Source: a virus | DNA: 34,249 bases | Reading direction: 5' to 3' (one strand) | Virus record (IMG/VR): IMGVR_UViG_3300032241_001567 | Location: 1 to 34,249 of that record | Part shown: in pieces, positions 1 through 6,583 of the stretch | How positions within the stretch are numbered: the first letter of the stretch is position 1 | Layout: each line of letters opens with the position of its first letter | The notes under the pieces: model-generated | The model's database searches: none | What the model was told of the DNA's origin: nothing | The model's input: the letters and a program-made list of their open reading frames with translations, nothing else | Position numbers and translations under genes: made by a program

Positions 1-67
1 AAACTCCTTCTTCATCCATTATCTCTTTAATGACGTGTTCCTTTATAATCTCCTTTGCTGTTTTCAT
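1..67 (-). CDS. partial early-operon gene, hypothetical
   Basis: An ATG at 67 opens a frame with no stop before the window edge, giving 22 residues beginning MKTAKEIIKEHVIKEIMDEE. The fragment is charged and probably helical. The start overlaps the TGA of the preceding 25-codon frame in an ATGA arrangement, the same coupling seen between other genes of this operon, and that is the main reason to call it. No family is recognised, and the fragment is too short to exclude a chance frame. Confidence 0.35.
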   Translation of the reverse strand, partial: MKTAKEIIKEHVIKEIMDEEGV

Positions 68-141
68 TTCTTTTCTTTTTTAGCGTTAATAATAGCAAGG
101 GCTGATTCCCATGATTGTTGTTCTACTTCTATTTGTGTCAT
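64..141 (-). CDS. tiny early-operon protein, 25 aa, hypothetical
   Basis: The 25-codon frame starts at the ATG at 141 and ends in a TGA that overlaps the next ATG. The product (start MTQIEVEQQSWESALAIINA) ends in a lysine-rich tail, KKEKK. It lies between a 58-residue gene and the partial gene at the left edge, on the same strand and with little spare sequence. No function can be assigned. The coupled stop-start and the ordinary amino-acid composition argue mildly for a real gene. Confidence 0.3.
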   Translation of the reverse strand: MTQIEVEQQSWESALAIINAKKEKK

Positions 142-226
142 GGTATCAGTCCGTTTTGGGTTAAAAGATCGTTTGAATATGTTGACGGACTTTATCGCCT
201 GCTTTGAATTTTGTACTCATATAGCT

Positions 227-403
227 TTACTTTTTAGTTTGTTTTGAAATGCTGTTACTTGTCAGGATCGTTTGTACCAATTCTTTTACGGCAGTTGTAC
301 CACCGTTCGCATCTATCACCTTTGCAGGGATAAACACGGTTATTGGCTGTTTCTTTTCACCTGCTGGCAACTTTTTGCGCCCTGTTTGTTTGCTTTTTGA
401 CAT
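227..403 (-). CDS. small basic protein, 58 aa, possible ribbon-helix-helix-like
   Basis: This 58-codon frame runs from the ATG at 403 to a TAA at 227-229. The product begins with a lysine- and arginine-rich tail (MSKSKQTGRKKLPAGEKK). A predicted beta strand (PITVFIPAKVI) and a helix containing AVKELVQTIL follow. A basic N-terminus, one strand and helices is the layout of small ribbon-helix-helix DNA-binding proteins, but that is an inference from composition rather than a family match. It follows the DUF1064 gene in the early operon with about 50 bases between them. Confidence 0.55.
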   Translation of the reverse strand: MSKSKQTGRKKLPAGEKKQPITVFIPAKVIDANGGTTAVKELVQTILTSNSISKQTKK

Positions 404-454
404 TTTAGTTTACTTTTTATCAATTAAAATTTCACCAAAAGTACAATTTATTTG

Positions 455-955
455 CTAATAGTGACTGACTTTTATCTCTTGAATTTCAATTCCCAATACT
501 TTTTTCATCAACCGTTTTTTCTTTTTGTAAACAGCCGTTGACATACCTTTTACGTCTTCAACAACGGTCTTGCCGTCTTTGATATACACAAAATCGGCTT
601 TATACTTGTAAGAGAACGTGCCACCTTGATTCAGTTCATAACTTACTTGCCGTTGCAGGTCTTTAATGTGCCCCTGCCGTTCCAACTGTATCAGTTGCCC
701 GTACCTGCGATACTCAGCCTTACTGTCAAACGGTTTCATACCTTCAACATATACCCGCTTATTGCGCATTTTTGACGGTTTGGCAACATTCTGTTTAACC
801 GCATTTACTTCTTTCGGCTCCGGGGCAAATAATTCGGGCGTAACGGGCTTTGCGGGCTTGTTTTGGCGCAGCTGGCTACCGAGCTGACCAAATATCTGCG
901 CCTTGTATTTTTCTGGCATCTTTTCGATGGTATCGAGGGTTATTGCTTTTTTCAT
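455..955 (-). CDS. DUF1064 family phage nuclease (PD-(D/E)xK-like), 166 aa
   Basis: The C-terminal half matches the DUF1064 pattern found in phage replication regions. It has FDSKAEYRRYGQL near residues 76-87 (acidic Glu81), YKADFVY near 118-124 (Asp121) and VVEDVKG near 131-137 (Glu133/Asp134 and Lys136). Asp121 with the ExDxK-like run gives the core of a PD-(D/E)xK nuclease fold. The family is thought to be endonuclease-like and may process replication or recombination intermediates, much as RusA does in other phages; that role is inferred. Residues 1-65 are a lysine- and proline-rich linker. The ATG overlaps the TGA of the upstream gene (ATGA), so translation is probably coupled. Confidence 0.8.
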   Translation of the reverse strand: MKKAITLDTIEKMPEKYKAQIFGQLGSQLRQNKPAKPVTPELFAPEPKEVNAVKQNVAKPSKMRNKRVYVEGMKPFDSKAEYRRYGQLIQLERQGHIKDLQRQVSYELNQGGTFSYKYKADFVYIKDGKTVVEDVKGMSTAVYKKKKRLMKKVLGIEIQEIKVSHY

Positions 956-1308
956 GCTACCTTTTTTTGGTATGTTTCGGTTTCTTTTTTAAACTTGGTT
1001 ATCGCATCCTCAAAAGCTGCTCGTTGGTCTTCGGTCATATCGTTTAGCATGAACAGCACGCTGCTATAAACTTCAATATCGCGCTCCGTCAAATCGGTAT
1101 GCCACTTTTCGGATTCATTCGCCGGTAGTGATTTTTTGCACTCTTTTTGCATCTCCAAAACCCGATTCTTTAGCTTTTTAAGAGATAGCTTTAAATTGTT
1201 ATGCACCAATCCTGAGCCAATCAAATAGTCTGACCAATTCGTAATGATGTTGGACATGATCGTCAGGCAGTAGAATGTGTGTGCCTCTTGTGAGATATTC
1301 TGTTTCAT
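952..1308 (-). CDS. hypothetical early protein, 118 aa
   Basis: The product has 118 residues, is mostly helical, and has charged heptad-like stretches (around LKLSLKKLKNRVLEMQKECKK, residues 39-59) that could form a coiled coil. No family is recognised. It is joined to its neighbours by ATGA overlaps at both ends: its start overlaps the stop of the 27-residue zinc-knuckle gene and its stop overlaps the start of the DUF1064 gene. This tight packing fixes the start at 1308. It is probably a replication or nucleic-acid accessory protein by position only. Confidence 0.7.
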   Translation of the reverse strand: MKQNISQEAHTFYCLTIMSNIITNWSDYLIGSGLVHNNLKLSLKKLKNRVLEMQKECKKSLPANESEKWHTDLTERDIEVYSSVLFMLNDMTEDQRAAFEDAITKFKKETETYQKKVA

Positions 1309-1388
1309 ATTTTACATTTACATTTTTCGTTTCTCAAATCGTACTCCCACCCGCAGATCGGGCACATAGTCCATAGTTCGTGGTTCAT
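1305..1388 (-). CDS. 27-aa zinc-knuckle micro-protein
   Basis: The frame from the ATG at 1388 to the TGA at 1305-1307 encodes 27 residues. Cysteines at 9, 12, 23 and 25 fall in a CPIC...CKC arrangement, a plausible four-cysteine zinc site, preceded by WT and followed by GWEYD. Its TGA overlaps the ATG of the 118-residue gene, and it fills most of the space between that gene and the dnaB stop. The four cysteines in so short a frame and the coupled junction support a real gene. The function is unknown; small zinc ribbons of this kind often touch nucleic acid or protein partners. Confidence 0.55.
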   Translation of the reverse strand: MNHELWTMCPICGWEYDLRNEKCKCKI

Positions 1389-1407
1389 TATTGATACTAT
1401 CAATCGT

Positions 1408-2901
1408 TTAAAATGGCGCATCTTCATTATTAGTTGGTTTTAAAATTATCGGTTCGTCATTATCCCAGTCATCAGCCTTATTTTCCGCTTTCTCTTGCCA
1501 ATGCGGGCGAACAAATCCACCCGATGAAGGTATATTCGGTCTGCTGTCATCCCATGAAAGAAGCTGCTGAAAATCCCCGTTTTCTTTAAATTTAATAGTG
1601 CCCGTCTGCCCTTCACGATTCTTTGCTACTAATATTTGAAATACAGGATCCGAATAGCCCGGAATTACTTCTTTGTATGGCAACCAGACCTGATTCGCAT
1701 CCTGCTCGATCGCTCCCGATTCCCGTAGGTCGGATAACTGAGGTTTTTTATTGGTCTGTTTTTCCAATCCCCTATTAAGCTGCGATAACGCCACTACCGG
1801 CACATCTAATTGCATCGCCAATTCTTTCAACTTTCGGGACATATGTGATACTTCCTGTTCACGGTTGGCATTTTTATTTGACAACTGCACTTCCATCAGT
1901 TGCAGGTAATCGACAATTATTACGCCTCGTTTTTCAGCCGGTAACTGTTTTTTCCAACGCTTTGAAATGGATATGATGTGTCTCATGTCTCTCGCAACGG
2001 ATTCTATTTTTATATCCAACTTATCAAACCATGTCTTTGCAGCCCGTATTTTCTTTTCCTCGTTTTTATCCAAATTGCCCGTCCTTATTTTACTCATAGG
2101 TATTTCGCAACGGTTGGCAGCAACACGGGTTGTAAGCGGTATATCGTCGCTTTCTAAGCTGAAAAACAAAACAGCATCGCCGGAATTGGCAACATTCATA
2201 GCAATATTTATCGCAATCATGGTCTTTCCTATTGATGGTCTTGCGCCGATAATTACCAGTTCTTTAGGTATCAGCCCAAGTGTTATTCTGTCCAAGTCGG
2301 GGTAACCTGTCGGTATTCCAACGGCATCGCATTTGCCGTTTATCTGCTCATCTATGCGAAGAAGCAACCGATCGAAGCTATCAGATATAGTTACGGGTTT
2401 TTCGCTCAAAACGCCATCTAAAACGCCCCGTGCAGATAGTTGGGTATCTTCCATCACCTCAAATGGGTCATCACCGGCATAGATTTTATTTATGTTGACC
2501 CCTGACAACCTGATTACTTCACGCCCGATATACTTTTGAAATACGATTTTAGCGTGGTCGATGCAATTGGCGGTACTTGTTATGCTATCGCAAAGCTCAA
2601 CGATGAAGTAAGCCCCGCCGATCGTTTCAAGTTCACCGGTCTTTCGTAGTTCATTTGTTACCGTCAGCAGGTCAATAGGGTAACCCGATTTAAGTAGCGC
2701 CAAAATAGCCCCGTACACCTTTTGGTGATTATCGTTGTAAAAGCAGTCAGGTGAGGGTAATATCTCTATGACTTCATGTAATACCTCTTTTTCAAGCATA
2801 CAGCCGCCCAATACCGAAATTTCCATATCGGTTGCCTGTGGTGGTAACTTACCCATCATCAGGGATAATTCGGGCTGTATGGTGCGCTTATTATACTGCA
2901 T
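1408..2901 (-). CDS. dnaB: replicative DNA helicase, DnaB family, 497 aa
   Basis: This is a full-length DnaB-type helicase that unwinds the fork for phage replication. The N-terminal DnaB domain (about residues 20-125) is followed by a RecA-like motor domain. Visible motifs are Walker A GARPSIGKT (219-227), the catalytic glutamate in SLE (Glu250), Walker B VIIVDYLQLM (327-336), the motif-3 glutamine in ALSQLNR (Gln374) and the DnaB signature LSDLRESGAIEQDAN (389-403). The length is close to the usual 440-500 residues; the last 30 or so residues form an acidic tail. Its start overlaps the end of the initiator gene by 11 bases, which places initiator and helicase in one translational unit, comparable to lambda O and P. 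No separate loader is recognised nearby. Confidence 0.96.
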   Translation of the reverse strand: MQYNKRTIQPELSLMMGKLPPQATDMEISVLGGCMLEKEVLHEVIEILPSPDCFYNDNHQKVYGAILALLKSGYPIDLLTVTNELRKTGELETIGGAYFIVELCDSITSTANCIDHAKIVFQKYIGREVIRLSGVNINKIYAGDDPFEVMEDTQLSARGVLDGVLSEKPVTISDSFDRLLLRIDEQINGKCDAVGIPTGYPDLDRITLGLIPKELVIIGARPSIGKTMIAINIAMNVANSGDAVLFFSLESDDIPLTTRVAANRCEIPMSKIRTGNLDKNEEKKIRAAKTWFDKLDIKIESVARDMRHIISISKRWKKQLPAEKRGVIIVDYLQLMEVQLSNKNANREQEVSHMSRKLKELAMQLDVPVVALSQLNRGLEKQTNKKPQLSDLRESGAIEQDANQVWLPYKEVIPGYSDPVFQILVAKNREGQTGTIKFKENGDFQQLLSWDDSRPNIPSSGGFVRPHWQEKAENKADDWDNDEPIILKPTNNEDAPF

Positions 2902-3805
2902 TTATTGAAAGGTCTTTTTTATGCCATGCGCAGATACAGAGATATGCGCTACGGTATTTTTTCAGATACGTTTTGTTGTTTTCAATAGCCAATAGCAATT
3001 CCTGTGTTTTGGCTTTGGAAATTTCAACGGTCTTTTTAGATGAATTGGGTATCAGCCCGCGCAATACAAACAACTCCCGAATAGTTATTGGTTTTTCCAT
3101 TCTCAGGACTGCGGGGGTATTCTCAGCCATCCATTTTATAAAATTGTTATAGCTTTCAGCCTCTTGTTTGGTTGGGGTAAAGTTGTCATAGGTTCGGTTG
3201 GGTTGCTTTTCGTCTGAATAACTTTCGACATTCAACAAAAGATGTTTATACGTCGGCTCGCCGACAAAAGAATTAGTTTTAATACGGACATTATTTACTT
3301 TCCTGTTATGTCCTTTGGTTGGGTTTGGTTGGGTTTGGTTGAGGTCACCTTGACCAACGGTTGAATTTATTAAACCATTTGGTTGGTTATTTTCAACCAT
3401 TTGGTTGGAATTGTTTATTTTTTCAGCTCTTAGCTCGGCAGAACGCTGACCGGCTAATCTGCCTGATTCAACCCTTTTTAAACGAATTTCCTCTCTTGCA
3501 GCCTTATTCCTGTTGACCCGATTCGAATAAAAATTATTTTCTTCGAGTACAAATAATTCATGGTCTATACATGACATAACAATATTCATAAACAGGTCTT
3601 CATTCACTTTCTCAATACGAGCCAGCCGCCGCAGCTTTTTTTCGTCAAATTCAATTTTAGAATTTTCAGATTCATGCAGCATTTCAACCAATACCATATA
3701 CACCCCATAACTTACAGCCCCATATTCAGCCCTCAACGCTGCGGTTTTCTCATCGTTCCGGGCATTGTAATCGTGGGGAAACCAAAATGTATTATTCTTT
3801 GCCAT
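2891..3805 (-). CDS. replication initiator, Lin1244/Lin1753-type N-terminal domain (DUF4373), 304 aa
   Basis: Residues 1-95 match the Lin1244/Lin1753-like N-terminal domain of phage replication initiators: the FWFPHDYNARNDEKTAALRAEYG opening, YGVYMVLVEML, and a winged-helix-like LRRLARI region. A low-complexity Asn/Gln/Pro linker (about 130-170) follows. The C-terminal half resembles the DnaD-like helicase-recruiting part of such proteins, although that match is weak. It probably binds the phage origin and recruits DnaB, encoded directly downstream with an 11-base overlap. The linker-coding DNA holds an array of TTTGGTTGG repeats (separate entry) that looks like the binding site for this protein. 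The start at 3805 overlaps the end of the broken gene upstream. Confidence 0.82.
   Translation of the reverse strand: MAKNNTFWFPHDYNARNDEKTAALRAEYGAVSYGVYMVLVEMLHESENSKIEFDEKKLRRLARIEKVNEDLFMNIVMSCIDHELFVLEENNFYSNRVNRNKAAREEIRLKRVESGRLAGQRSAELRAEKINNSNQMVENNQPNGLINSTVGQGDLNQTQPNPTKGHNRKVNNVRIKTNSFVGEPTYKHLLLNVESYSDEKQPNRTYDNFTPTKQEAESYNNFIKWMAENTPAVLRMEKPITIRELFVLRGLIPNSSKKTVEISKAKTQELLLAIENNKTYLKKYRSAYLCICAWHKKDLSINAV
3167..3408. repeat. TTTGGTTGG iteron-like array inside the initiator gene (candidate origin)
   Basis: On the plus strand TTTGGTTGG occurs exactly at 3167, 3314, 3324, 3378 and 3400, and with one mismatch at 3193 and 3334. The cluster at 3314-3342 has a 10-base period and the last pair a 22-base spacing, close to one and two helical turns. 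A 14-base unit, AACCATTTGGTTGG, is repeated at 3373 and 3395. Because 10 and 22 are not multiples of three, the copies fall in different reading frames of the overlapping gene, so DNA rather than protein repetition is being kept. Phage origins embedded in initiator genes (as in lambda O) are the precedent. Confidence 0.55.
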
Positions 3806-3941
3806 TCGCGTCTTTTTTAGTGGTAGTCATTTTCTCCGCTATAATCCTCAACTGCTCGGCTATCAGCTTTCTATCTGCATAGGATATGAGTATCTCGCCT
3901 TAGAGTACATCCGCTAATCGGTTAATGTCGGTTGGGATCAT
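3792..3941 (-). pseudogene. small early gene broken by an in-frame TAA (49 codons)
   Basis: Reading from the ATG at 3941, one frame gives MIPTDINRLADVL, then a TAA at 3900-3902. It continues in the same frame as GEILISYADRKLIAEQLRII and AEKMTTTKKDANGKE before a TAA at 3792. The second half reads like a normal soluble helix-forming protein, and its end overlaps the start of the initiator gene by 14 bases, as real operon neighbours do. No alternative ATG restores the second half. The simplest reading is a nonsense mutation (one base from AAA, CAA or GAA) or a sequencing error. Stop-codon recoding is unlikely because many neighbouring genes end in TAA. Confidence 0.55.
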
Positions 3942-3960
3942 TAGAATAGGGTTAGCAGAT

Positions 3961-4218
3961 TTAAGCATATAAATCTTGTTCCCTCAATGCTTCTTCATGC
4001 TTCCTTTTTTCGATAGCCGCTATCAATTTACTGGCTTCTTTAACGGATTCTTTCAGTTCGTCTCGGGTTTTCTGTTGCTGCAAATTCATGTAGTTATTGT
4101 ACCTTATAATTAGGAGTTTGCAGTGAGCATTCACATCATTAAAGTCTCGCAGATATTGGACTGCTTTTTTTCGTATACTTTCTTTTTCAGCCTCTAACTG
4201 TTCGTAGGTTTGTTGCAT
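3961..4218 (-). CDS. hypothetical coiled-coil protein, 85 aa
   Basis: The product is a highly charged, almost entirely helical protein (start MQQTYEQLEAEKESIRKKAV) with two coiled-coil stretches, about residues 4-25 and 45-80. The frame stays open to an ATG at 4260, but that would add MKFPLFFPPINPRN and place a terminator-like hairpin (4245-4267) inside the gene. The ATG at 4218 is therefore preferred. No family is recognised. It is the first gene after that hairpin and precedes the broken gene and the replication initiator, so a replication accessory role is possible by context only. Confidence 0.6.
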   Translation of the reverse strand: MQQTYEQLEAEKESIRKKAVQYLRDFNDVNAHCKLLIIRYNNYMNLQQQKTRDELKESVKEASKLIAAIEKRKHEEALREQDLYA

Positions 4219-4244
4219 ATTTCGGGGATTAATGGGGGGAAAGA

Positions 4245-4267
4245 AAAGGGGGAATTTCACCCCCTTT
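4245..4267 (-). terminator. hairpin with U-rich tail inside the early operon
   Basis: On the minus strand an 8-bp stem, AAAGGGGG paired with CCCCCTTT, encloses a 7-base loop and is followed by TCTTTCC, giving TTTTCTTT in all. It lies just after the stop of the 245-residue gene (4275) and before the likely start of the 85-residue gene (4218). It has the form of an intrinsic terminator and would separate recombination genes from replication genes, either as a partial terminator or as a target for antitermination. Confidence 0.5.
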
Positions 4268-4274
4268 CAGATGA

Positions 4275-5012
4275 TTACCTATGGATTATTACGAAGTCGG
4301 ATACATTCGCCAATTCAGCCGCGAAAATGTCATCTATGGCACTTTCAGTGGCATCTTTCAGACCTACCGATTCAAGCCAAAAGGAAATATTACTGTCTTT
4401 GACTTCAAAGCAGATTTCCACGTCTATTTTCACAGGCGCGAAACCTTTGAAAAGTGGAATATTCAGGGTAAAAGTGTCCTGAAACCCATCCTGAGCGACT
4501 GACCTGCTTTCGTCATTATTAACACGATTGCCCTTGCCGTCACTTTCTTGGTTGATTTCCTGTTGGGTCTTCATCCTGATTTTGGTAAGACCGGATATAA
4601 CTTTATTATAGGTTAACCGGTCATCAAAATACAGCCGGTTGAATTTCAGCAATTGCAATAATTGCTTCCGGTCGTATCGATTCAGCGTATTTATACCAAA
4701 TTGTTTCAGTTCGTCCGATTGTTCCAATTTAGCAGTAACTGTACAGTTGTAGTGGCTTTCAGGGTCAAGGTGCATCGTAATACCACGGTCTTTTTTACTG
4801 ACCTCTACAACGATCGTATTCACATTGAGTGCCTGAATGCCTGCTGCACTGCTGCGGCGTACTTTCACAAATTCACTGATGGCATGAATGTCACCGGTAA
4901 ACGATAGCGATTTCGGTTCTTTGAGTGGCAACGGTTTGGCTACCGCATACTCATTTTCAATAACGGTAAGTGTCGCATTGCCTTCGGGCGCGATAAACTT
5001 TTCTGTTTGCAT
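4275..5012 (-). CDS. uncharacterised phage protein, 245 aa, DUF2303-like layout
   Basis: This 245-residue soluble protein has two recognisable blocks. In residues 35-95, SLSFTGDIHAISEFVKVRR is followed by a strand-rich section on a conserved-looking diacidic core (VVEVSKKDRGITMHLDP). In residues 175-245, a strand-rich region (FTLNIPLFKGFAPVKIDVEI) ends in a helix. The order of a short helix-rich motif and then beta strands resembles DUF2303 proteins found beside recombination genes, but the match is weak. It lies downstream of the RecT and exonuclease genes in the same operon, which suggests a role in recombination or early takeover. The gene is followed by a terminator-like hairpin. Confidence 0.7.
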   Translation of the reverse strand: MQTEKFIAPEGNATLTVIENEYAVAKPLPLKEPKSLSFTGDIHAISEFVKVRRSSAAGIQALNVNTIVVEVSKKDRGITMHLDPESHYNCTVTAKLEQSDELKQFGINTLNRYDRKQLLQLLKFNRLYFDDRLTYNKVISGLTKIRMKTQQEINQESDGKGNRVNNDESRSVAQDGFQDTFTLNIPLFKGFAPVKIDVEICFEVKDSNISFWLESVGLKDATESAIDDIFAAELANVSDFVIIHR

Positions 5013-5057
5013 TGGATTTTTAAATTTAGATTTGAATAATAAAAAAGATCGTTACGA

Positions 5058-5498
5058 TTACTGACCCACAACCTTTGCCGGTTTGAACGGTATGCGTTGG
5101 GATGCATGCCTTTTTTCTTCGGGCGTAAGCCTGCGGGAACTGATGAGTACACCGAATTTGGTGTAAACTTTCATCATGCTGTCTTCGAGGTCTGCAATGA
5201 AATACACTGCACCTTTTTTCTCTACCTTACCTTCCCTGATTTCTCGGCGCAAATTGTCGTTAGCGCTTTTCAGTTCCTTGATTTGGTCGGTAATGTCCTT
5301 TACCAATTCCTTCCTTTCTTCGGTCAATGCGATAATCTTACCGTCATTGATGAAGTAATCGTTCTTCCGGATTTCGATCTCTTCCGGCGTTAATGGCTCA
5401 TCGTAGCCATCTTCTTTGATTTGAAATGCTGCGTCTTGCAGCGCTTGCAGGATATCTTGTTCATCGACAAGCTCCGGCATGAATTGTGTGGTCTGCAT
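5058..5498 (-). CDS. hypothetical coiled-coil protein, 146 aa
   Basis: The N-terminal third is acidic. A long amphipathic helix at residues 57-90 (ITDQIKELKSANDNLRREI) is a likely coiled coil. The C-terminus is basic, ending RIPFKPAKVVGQ. No family is recognised. The alternation of acidic head, coiled coil and basic tail suggests a structural or adaptor protein. It sits between the small HTH gene and the 245-residue gene in the recombination part of the early operon. Confidence 0.68.
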   Translation of the reverse strand: MQTTQFMPELVDEQDILQALQDAAFQIKEDGYDEPLTPEEIEIRKNDYFINDGKIIALTEERKELVKDITDQIKELKSANDNLRREIREGKVEKKGAVYFIADLEDSMMKVYTKFGVLISSRRLTPEEKRHASQRIPFKPAKVVGQ

Positions 5499-5526
5499 CG
5501 GTTTTTATTTAATTGTGAAAAAAAAA

Positions 5527-5727
5527 TTAATGTATTATCGGTTTGCTTTCGCCAACTTTGGTTAACTTCCGTTTGCCGTATTGGGTTGATAAAACGTTCA
5601 TTACCAACCTACTATCGTTCGCACTCGTTCTGCCAAAATGCTCGGCTATCTTGCGATGTGTCATGCCGTTTGCAGCCATTTTGCGTATCTCCTTCACCTG
5701 CTGGGGTGTAAATGCTTTTTGTGCCAT
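5527..5727 (-). CDS. small helix-turn-helix DNA-binding protein, 66 aa
   Basis: The product begins MAQKAFTPQQVKEIRKMAAN and continues GMTHRKIAEHFGRT, a classic resolvase/Hin-type helix-turn-helix (about residues 8-38: helix, GMTHRKIAEHF recognition segment), then a basic tail. The frame stays open upstream to 5781, but that start would run into the end of the exonuclease gene (stop at 5753). The ATG at 5727 leaves a normal 25-base gap and begins with the conserved part. Homing-endonuclease-like and transposase-like proteins use the same fold; here it is probably a small regulator or replication helper. Confidence 0.7.
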   Translation of the reverse strand: MAQKAFTPQQVKEIRKMAANGMTHRKIAEHFGRTSANDSRLVMNVLSTQYGKRKLTKVGESKPIIH

Positions 5728-5752
5728 TGTTGTTTGGGTTAATTGTGAAAAA

Positions 5753-6523
5753 TTATAATTCAAACTCGCTGTTGCGCTCAACGAGCATCTTGCCTGCTTC
5801 CGCTACTTTGGAGGTTAAAAGGTCTTTGTCGGATTGTGGCACTTGGAAGCGGATAACGGTAATGTTTTGGAACACGCCTCCTTTGGGCAGGTACGGCAGA
5901 TCATCATTTTTCAGCCACCAAATGCCCTCTTGGTCGCCGATATTGCGGATGGCTTGCAGTTCATGCTTATACGGCATGTAAACGACCAATTCAGCCCAGT
6001 CTGTGCCATTGATGCAGGCGTTGGAAACTAACTGCCAATAATAGTCATCACCAGATTTGTGAGGTTCTACTTTCATGCCTTTGTACTCCCATCCATTGAC
6101 GATGCAGTCCATCGGGTTTTCTTCACCTGCATAGAATGGCAATACAAGCTGAATGAACGACTTGCGGGTAATCGGGCATTTAATGTCTATTACTGCTTTC
6201 CCACTATCTGAATGGTTCAGCCCATCCTTGCTGCCAACCCAGTAATCATATTCAGGGTGCGTGTCCGTTTCCTGTGAAGTAAGTGAATAGGATAGCCCTA
6301 ATAGGTCGAATACCCTGCTTTCCAATACCTTACCCCATGTGGTTGCTTTGGCATCTATATCAGTGCCTAAATTGCAGCCGATCAGCCTTTCGAAGTTCTT
6401 TTCCTGAATGTAAGTGAGCGCAGGTTTGCCAAAGTTTTTACCGGATTTATCTACCGTAAGTAAGTTGCTAATTTGAGATGATGTGAAATTGCCATGCCGG
6501 CAACGGTTGCTGAGTATTGACAT
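5753..6523 (-). CDS. YqaJ-type viral recombinase / lambda-exonuclease-like nuclease, 256 aa
   Basis: This is a PD-(D/E)xK exonuclease of the YqaJ/lambda-exo group, which resects double-stranded ends so that the annealase can load on single strands. Visible signature elements are TTWGKVLE (Glu68), SKDGL (Asp100), VIDIKCP with the catalytic Asp113 and Lys115, and YYWQLVSNACINGTDWAELVVY-like spacing with Gln164. The length of 256 residues is usual for the family (about 200-320). It is encoded 60 bases after recT on the same strand, the conserved exonuclease-annealase pairing. The start at 6523 gives a normal N-terminus (MSILSNRCRHGNFTSSQ), which matches the usual family opening. Confidence 0.9.
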   Translation of the reverse strand: MSILSNRCRHGNFTSSQISNLLTVDKSGKNFGKPALTYIQEKNFERLIGCNLGTDIDAKATTWGKVLESRVFDLLGLSYSLTSQETDTHPEYDYWVGSKDGLNHSDSGKAVIDIKCPITRKSFIQLVLPFYAGEENPMDCIVNGWEYKGMKVEPHKSGDDYYWQLVSNACINGTDWAELVVYMPYKHELQAIRNIGDQEGIWWLKNDDLPYLPKGGVFQNITVIRFQVPQSDKDLLTSKVAEAGKMLVERNSEFEL

Positions 6524-6583
6524 ATGTAAATAATTGTGGGAGTGAGTGAGAAAAAGTGATAGGGCGTATAGGTGATGAGTAGA

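Noticed and set aside
161-220. 19-codon minus-strand frame MSTKFKAGDKVRQHIQTIF
   Set aside because: It has a plausible start between two called small genes, but it is very short, weakly spaced and has no motif. It may be a truncated remnant; not enough support to call.
249-458. Plus-strand frames in the first 460 bases
   Set aside because: They lie opposite the small minus-strand genes, have low-complexity Phe/Leu/Cys-rich content and no operon partner on that strand.
3792-3941. TAA stop-codon reassignment in this phage
   Set aside because: Many genes end with TAA at well-coupled junctions and no other frame reads through TAA; one exception is better explained by mutation or error.
4219-4260. 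Longer start for the 85-residue gene at 4260
   Set aside because: It would place a strong terminator-like hairpin inside the coding region and add a proline-rich leader unlike the rest of the protein.
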